Assembly (NCBI GenBank): GCA_963663265.2
Contig: CAXXXM010000001.1
Span: forward strand, 124,001 to 188,000
Reading direction: 5' to 3'
DNA: 64,000 bases
From: JAEXOD01 sp963663265
GTDB taxonomy: Bacteria > Bacteroidota > Ignavibacteria > Ignavibacteriales > Melioribacteraceae
Shown here: positions 60,181 to 64,000 of the stretch, one piece after another
How the letters are laid out: the number at the start of each line of letters is the position of its first letter
Position numbering within the stretch: position 1 is the stretch's first letter
The notes under the pieces: model-generated
Told to the model about the DNA's origin: nothing
Database searches by the model: none
The model's input: the letters and a program-made list of their open reading frames with translations, nothing else
Program-made: the position numbers and the translations under genes

Positions 60181-63100
60181 ATGAGCAAATCATCAAGCAA
60201 AGTTTTTACCAAAAAACATAGGAACAATTGTAAACCAAAATATGAGTTTCATGTTGCTAAAGAGATAAGGAAAAAATATAATGTTGATGACGAGTTTTTT
60301 TCAATTTCCGGAAATATAGTTTTTGTAGATAATGCAGCTGTAAGAAAATTTACTGCAAAAATAAACGAAAAAAGGGGAGTTGAGCAAAAGGTTAAGGTTA
60401 GCCAAATATACTCAGTTGGATTATTAGATGAAATTTATCATTTTGTTTTAAGAGAATACGAAGAAAAATCGAATCCGGGTGTTTTTAATAGAGCAGTTTT
60501 ACATTTAAATGGCAAATTAGGTGAAGAGAACTTTAGGAAATTGCTTTTTGAATTTACAGCATTATTCCCTCCAAAGGATGTATACAAGGGTTATTCAAGC
60601 ATAATGGATTATCTTAGTGGTTTTAATGGTAGTAAGCCCAATATTGAAACTTCGATAGAAGAGCTATTGCTTTTATATTTAGCAAATTTTAATCCTGCAA
60701 ATAAAAATATAATAGAATTATTTGATGAAAATTATTTTTCAAATAAGTCTTATTATAATCATTTGGTTTTGGAGTTGGAGAGTTTTTTTAAGAAAGAAAA
60801 ACCATTTGGTCCAAAAAATCAAGATATAATTGCAATGTTAAAGGCACCAATAATCAGGAATCCCAATGATATAGAAGCTCAGTTAGAATACATAAAAGAG
60901 GAATGGGGAGTTCTAATTACCGAGAAATTTTCAAGTCGGATATTATTAACATACGATTTGAAGCGTGAAGAAATAATAAACAACCCATCAGAATTTGGCG
61001 GAGGCGGAACACCAACAGTAGTTCCAAAATATAAATTAGGATCTAACTTTGATGAAGAAGTCTTTATAGGGAAATCGTTATATAATTACAGTAAAGAAAG
61101 CCAAGCAGATTATGAAGAACCGGAAAACTTTACTGCCGACATAGACTGGATGCCGAGTATAGTGATATTAGCTAAAAATTCGTATGTGTGGTTAGACCAG
61201 CTTTCAAAAAAATATCAAAGAAAGATAACTCGTTTAGATGAAGTACCTGATGAAGAGTTAGACCAGTTGGCAAGATGGCATTTTACCGGTTTATGGTTAA
61301 TTGGTTTATGGGAAAGAAGTACTGCATCAAAAGCAATAAAAAACCAAATGGGAAATATAGATGCAATTTCATCTGCATATTCATTATATGATTATACAAT
61401 AGCCGCAGATTTAGGTGGGGAAGAAGCGTTTCAAAATTTGGATAGAAGAGCAAAGGCACGTGGAATTAGACTTGCAAGTGATATGGTGCCAAACCATACA
61501 GGGATATATTCAAAATGGATAATAGAACATCCTGAATATTTTATACAAAGAAAAGATTTACCATATCCTAATTATAAATTTACAGGTCCAAACTTATCAG
61601 AAAACCAAGATATTGAAGTAAGAATAGAAGATGGTTATTATACAAAGTCGGACGCAGCAGTAGTATTTCAAAGAATTGATAAACGGACAGGGGAAGTAAC
61701 TTATGTTTATCATGGTAACGATGGTACAAACATGCCGTGGAACGATACTGCACAGTTAGATATGCTAAAGAAGGATGTAAGAGAAGCAGTTATTCAGCAG
61801 ATTTTTTCTGTTGCAAAACGGTTTTCGATTATTCGCTTTGATGCAGCAATGACATTAACTAAAAAACATTTTTCTCGTCTTTGGTATCCTCAGCCGGGAA
61901 AAGGTGGAGACATTCCTACCCGTGCCGATTATGCTATGGCACGCGAAGATTTTGATGCAAACTTTCCTGATGAATTTTGGAGAGAGGTTGTTGATAGAAT
62001 AAACAATGATTTGCCAGATACATTGCTGCTGGCAGAAGCATTTTGGTTGTTGGAAGGTTTTTTTGTAAGAACTTTAGGTATGCATAGAGTTTATAATAGT
62101 GCTTTTATGCATATGCTTATGAAAGAAGAGAATGATAAGTATAGAGATTTAATTACAAATACGTTAGAATTTGAACCTGAAATATTAAAACGCTATGTTA
62201 ATTTTATGAGCAACCCTGATGAAGAAACTGCTATAAAACAATTTGGTGTTGATGATAAGTATTTTGGAGTTGCCACAATGATGCTTACCATTCCGGGCTT
62301 GCCTATGTTTGGACATGGACAGGTAGAAGGTTTTACTGAAAAGTACGGCATGGAATACAAAAGAGCATATTATAACGAAGTTCCAAATGGTTGGTTAGTT
62401 GAAAGGCACGAACGAGAATTATTCCCATTGATGAATAAACGTTATCTTTTTAGTCAAGTAAATCATTTTTGGTTTTATGATTTTATTGATGGACATGGTT
62501 TTGTTAATGAAGATGTATTTGCATATACAAATATGGCTTATAATGAAAAAGCAATAGTTTTTTATAACAATAAGTTTAAGTATACATCGGGGAAAATATA
62601 TCAGAGTACGCCAAAATTAGTTGGCATAGGAAATAAGAAATATCAGACTTCAATACCATTATATGAAGCGTTAAAAATTAAAACATCGGAAAATTACTTT
62701 TATACTTATAAAGAACATATTTCCAATCTTTACTTTATTAAAGAAGGGAAAGAGTTTTTTGAAAATGGATTTGAAGTTGAATTAGATGCCTTCAAGTATA
62801 AAGTATTTATGGATTTTAAAGAAGTTTATGATACAACAGGAGCATATAAAAATCTAAAAGAAAGAATTGGGAATAAGGGGGTTTCAAATATTGAAGAGGC
62901 AATGCATGAAATAGAGCTTGAACCAATTCATGAAGCTTTAGAAAACATGTTTGAAGATAAAATGATGAATGTTTTTATTGAATCATATATAAATTCAATT
63001 GCAGAAGTATTAGAGGATGATGTTAAATTTTTAAGAAATAAGTTCTATTATTTTATTAATAAAGTTAAAGATAGATTACATCTTAATGTAAAAACTACTA

Positions 63101-63876
63101 AACTATTAGACAAGTTTGAAAATAGTTTGCTTTCAGTAAAAAAAATAAATACTTTAATGGAACGAATTGATCCTTCAGAAAGACATTTTTATAATAAAAA
63201 AGTTGATTCACATTTCCTTTTGAGTAAAACTGTTAACTATAAAGAAAATGCCCATTTGTTCTTACTATGGCTAACAATTGACATAATGAAGGATTTATTC
63301 CCTGAACAAGGGGAAGTTAATGTAAACAATTTTATTAACAAATTAATGCTTGATATACCCGTTAGGAATATCTTAATGCGTTTCGGAAGAGGAAATTCTG
63401 CAATTTACAAAGAAATTGCATTGCTAAATCTTTTGCTTGAATATGAAGGTAAATTATTCTCTTATTCTAACGAAGAAGTTAAACGAATTGAAATTAAAAT
63501 TAAACCTGATGACAAGGATTTGATTCATTTAACAAAAGTTAATTTACTAAAGAAAATATTTAATGATGATTTTATAAAAGCGTTTCTTGGAGTAAATTAT
63601 TACGAAGGAATATGGTATTACAGCAAAGAGAATTTTGAAGAATTGACAGATTGGTTTTTTACAGTTGCGTTAATTGAATACAGAAGAAAGTTTTTTGAAA
63701 GTGAAATTCCTGAATTGGCTAAAGTAAGGGGCAATATGCTTGTAGATATAAAACGTCCTGTTGCTGAAGAAATGCGAATAATAATGGATAAAATTGGTTA
63801 CTTGAGATTTTATATAGGTAGTTTAGCTGTTCGTTCGGAATACAGATATGAGGAATTAAAAGAGTTTATGTTATAA
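60181..63876 (+). CDS. Large GH13-type (alpha-amylase family) glycosidase
   Basis: The 1231-residue protein has a long N-terminal part of unknown fold (about 1-320), a GH13 catalytic barrel and a long helical C-terminal part. The barrel shows region I (SDMVPNHTG, near 435), the nucleophile D554 (IIRFDAAMTL), the acid/base E619 (LLAEAFW) and D680. The last lies in SNPDEETA, where the usual NHD reads NPD. PGLPMFGHGQVEGFTEKYGM follows. It probably acts on alpha-glucans, as hydrolase or transferase; the substrate is not known. No signal peptide is visible, so it is likely cytoplasmic. The ATG at 60181 follows TTGGAG by 9 bases. Confidence 0.82.
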   Translation: MSKSSSKVFTKKHRNNCKPKYEFHVAKEIRKKYNVDDEFFSISGNIVFVDNAAVRKFTAKINEKRGVEQKVKVSQIYSVGLLDEIYHFVLREYEEKSNPGVFNRAVLHLNGKLGEENFRKLLFEFTALFPPKDVYKGYSSIMDYLSGFNGSKPNIETSIEELLLLYLANFNPANKNIIELFDENYFSNKSYYNHLVLELESFFKKEKPFGPKNQDIIAMLKAPIIRNPNDIEAQLEYIKEEWGVLITEKFSSRILLTYDLKREEIINNPSEFGGGGTPTVVPKYKLGSNFDEEVFIGKSLYNYSKESQADYEEPENFTADIDWMPSIVILAKNSYVWLDQLSKKYQRKITRLDEVPDEELDQLARWHFTGLWLIGLWERSTASKAIKNQMGNIDAISSAYSLYDYTIAADLGGEEAFQNLDRRAKARGIRLASDMVPNHTGIYSKWIIEHPEYFIQRKDLPYPNYKFTGPNLSENQDIEVRIEDGYYTKSDAAVVFQRIDKRTGEVTYVYHGNDGTNMPWNDTAQLDMLKKDVREAVIQQIFSVAKRFSIIRFDAAMTLTKKHFSRLWYPQPGKGGDIPTRADYAMAREDFDANFPDEFWREVVDRINNDLPDTLLLAEAFWLLEGFFVRTLGMHRVYNSAFMHMLMKEENDKYRDLITNTLEFEPEILKRYVNFMSNPDEETAIKQFGVDDKYFGVATMMLTIPGLPMFGHGQVEGFTEKYGMEYKRAYYNEVPNGWLVERHERELFPLMNKRYLFSQVNHFWFYDFIDGHGFVNEDVFAYTNMAYNEKAIVFYNNKFKYTSGKIYQSTPKLVGIGNKKYQTSIPLYEALKIKTSENYFYTYKEHISNLYFIKEGKEFFENGFEVELDAFKYKVFMDFKEVYDTTGAYKNLKERIGNKGVSNIEEAMHEIELEPIHEALENMFEDKMMNVFIESYINSIAEVLEDDVKFLRNKFYYFINKVKDRLHLNVKTTKLLDKFENSLLSVKKINTLMERIDPSERHFYNKKVDSHFLLSKTVNYKENAHLFLLWLTIDIMKDLFPEQGEVNVNNFINKLMLDIPVRNILMRFGRGNSAIYKEIALLNLLLEYEGKLFSYSNEEVKRIEIKIKPDDKDLIHLTKVNLLKKIFNDDFIKAFLGVNYYEGIWYYSKENFEELTDWFFTVALIEYRRKFFESEIPELAKVRGNMLVDIKRPVAEEMRIIMDKIGYLRFYIGSLAVRSEYRYEELKEFML

Positions 63877-63878
63877 TT

Positions 63879-64000
63879 ATGCCGAATTATAAATTAGTTA
63901 TAAGTTATAATGGCAAAAAGTTTGCAGGTTGGCAGCAGCAAAAAAATGCTGTTACTGTGCAAGAAAAAATAATAGATTGTATTGAAATAATTATAAAAGA
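63879..64000 (+). CDS. truA: tRNA pseudouridine synthase A (5' part; continues beyond window)
   Basis: The first 40 codons read MPNYKLVISYNGKKFAGWQQ, then a short stretch with TVQEKI. This is the TruA start (SYNGKKFAGWQ and TVQ elements). TruA makes pseudouridine at positions 38-40 of tRNA anticodon arms; its catalytic aspartate lies beyond the window. The gene begins 2 bases after the GH13 stop, so it is probably cotranscribed. Confidence 0.88.
   Translation, partial: MPNYKLVISYNGKKFAGWQQQKNAVTVQEKIIDCIEIIIK

Overview
The window looks like a chromosome segment from an AT-rich member of the Bacteroidota/Chlorobiota/Ignavibacteriota group, most probably an ignavibacterium. Two predicted secreted proteins end in a type IX secretion (Por) sorting domain with the NYPNPFNP signature typical of Ignavibacteriota. 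The principal sigma factor is short (284 residues) and lacks region 1.1, as in Bacteroidota. The gene content is mostly housekeeping. The lineage call is an inference from these features and was not checked by any search.

Layout. (1) 1-2625: end of a complex I cluster (nuoG partial, nuoH, nuoI). (2) 2635-9715: mixed accessory genes: a sorting-domain protein, a ComM-like AAA+ ATPase, a ribbon-helix-helix/PIN toxin-antitoxin pair, a small thioredoxin, a secreted YWTD beta-propeller, an acetyltransferase and a small membrane protein. (3) 9860-21552: tRNA-Tyr, -Gly, -Thr, rpmG, tRNA-Trp, secE, nusG, rplK-A-J-L, rpoB, rpoC. (4) 21592-40827: one long str/S10/spc/alpha cluster from rpsL to rplQ with secY, map, infA and rpoA, and a tRNA-Gln gene between rplR and rpsE. 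(5) 40888-46794: engB, a GAF/degenerate-GGDEF membrane protein, deoB, two microcompartment vertex proteins, the principal sigma factor and an NlpC/P60 lipoprotein. (6) 46909-52146: fumC, a CDGSH protein, an unknown small gene, transketolase and a COG1313-like radical SAM protein. (7) 52205-54480: about 2.3 kb with no credible gene, packed with direct repeats, palindromes and GTGACGA-type short repeats. (8) 54481-59826, minus strand: mutS, a DUF1684 protein, DAHP synthase and prephenate dehydrogenase. (9) 60181-64000: a large GH13-type glycosidase and the start of truA.

Two essential single-copy genes carry single-base frameshifts as given. rpoC has one extra base just before the codons for the second half, and rpsK has lost one base near its 3' end. 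In both cases one base restores a textbook protein, so base-calling or assembly errors are the leading explanation, with recoding as the alternative.

Several promoters share one pattern: TTG-nnn, 17 bases, then TAAATT or TATATT, often extended to TAnnTTTG. They lie before the toxin-antitoxin pair, the tRNA/secE cluster, rpsL, the GAF protein, the tkt operon and mutS. Many genes start with TTG or GTG behind a clear Shine-Dalgarno sequence. The least expected arrangements are the tRNA-Gln inside the spc operon, the paired EutN/CcmL genes between deoB and the sigma factor gene, and the repeat nest at 52.2-54.5 kb.
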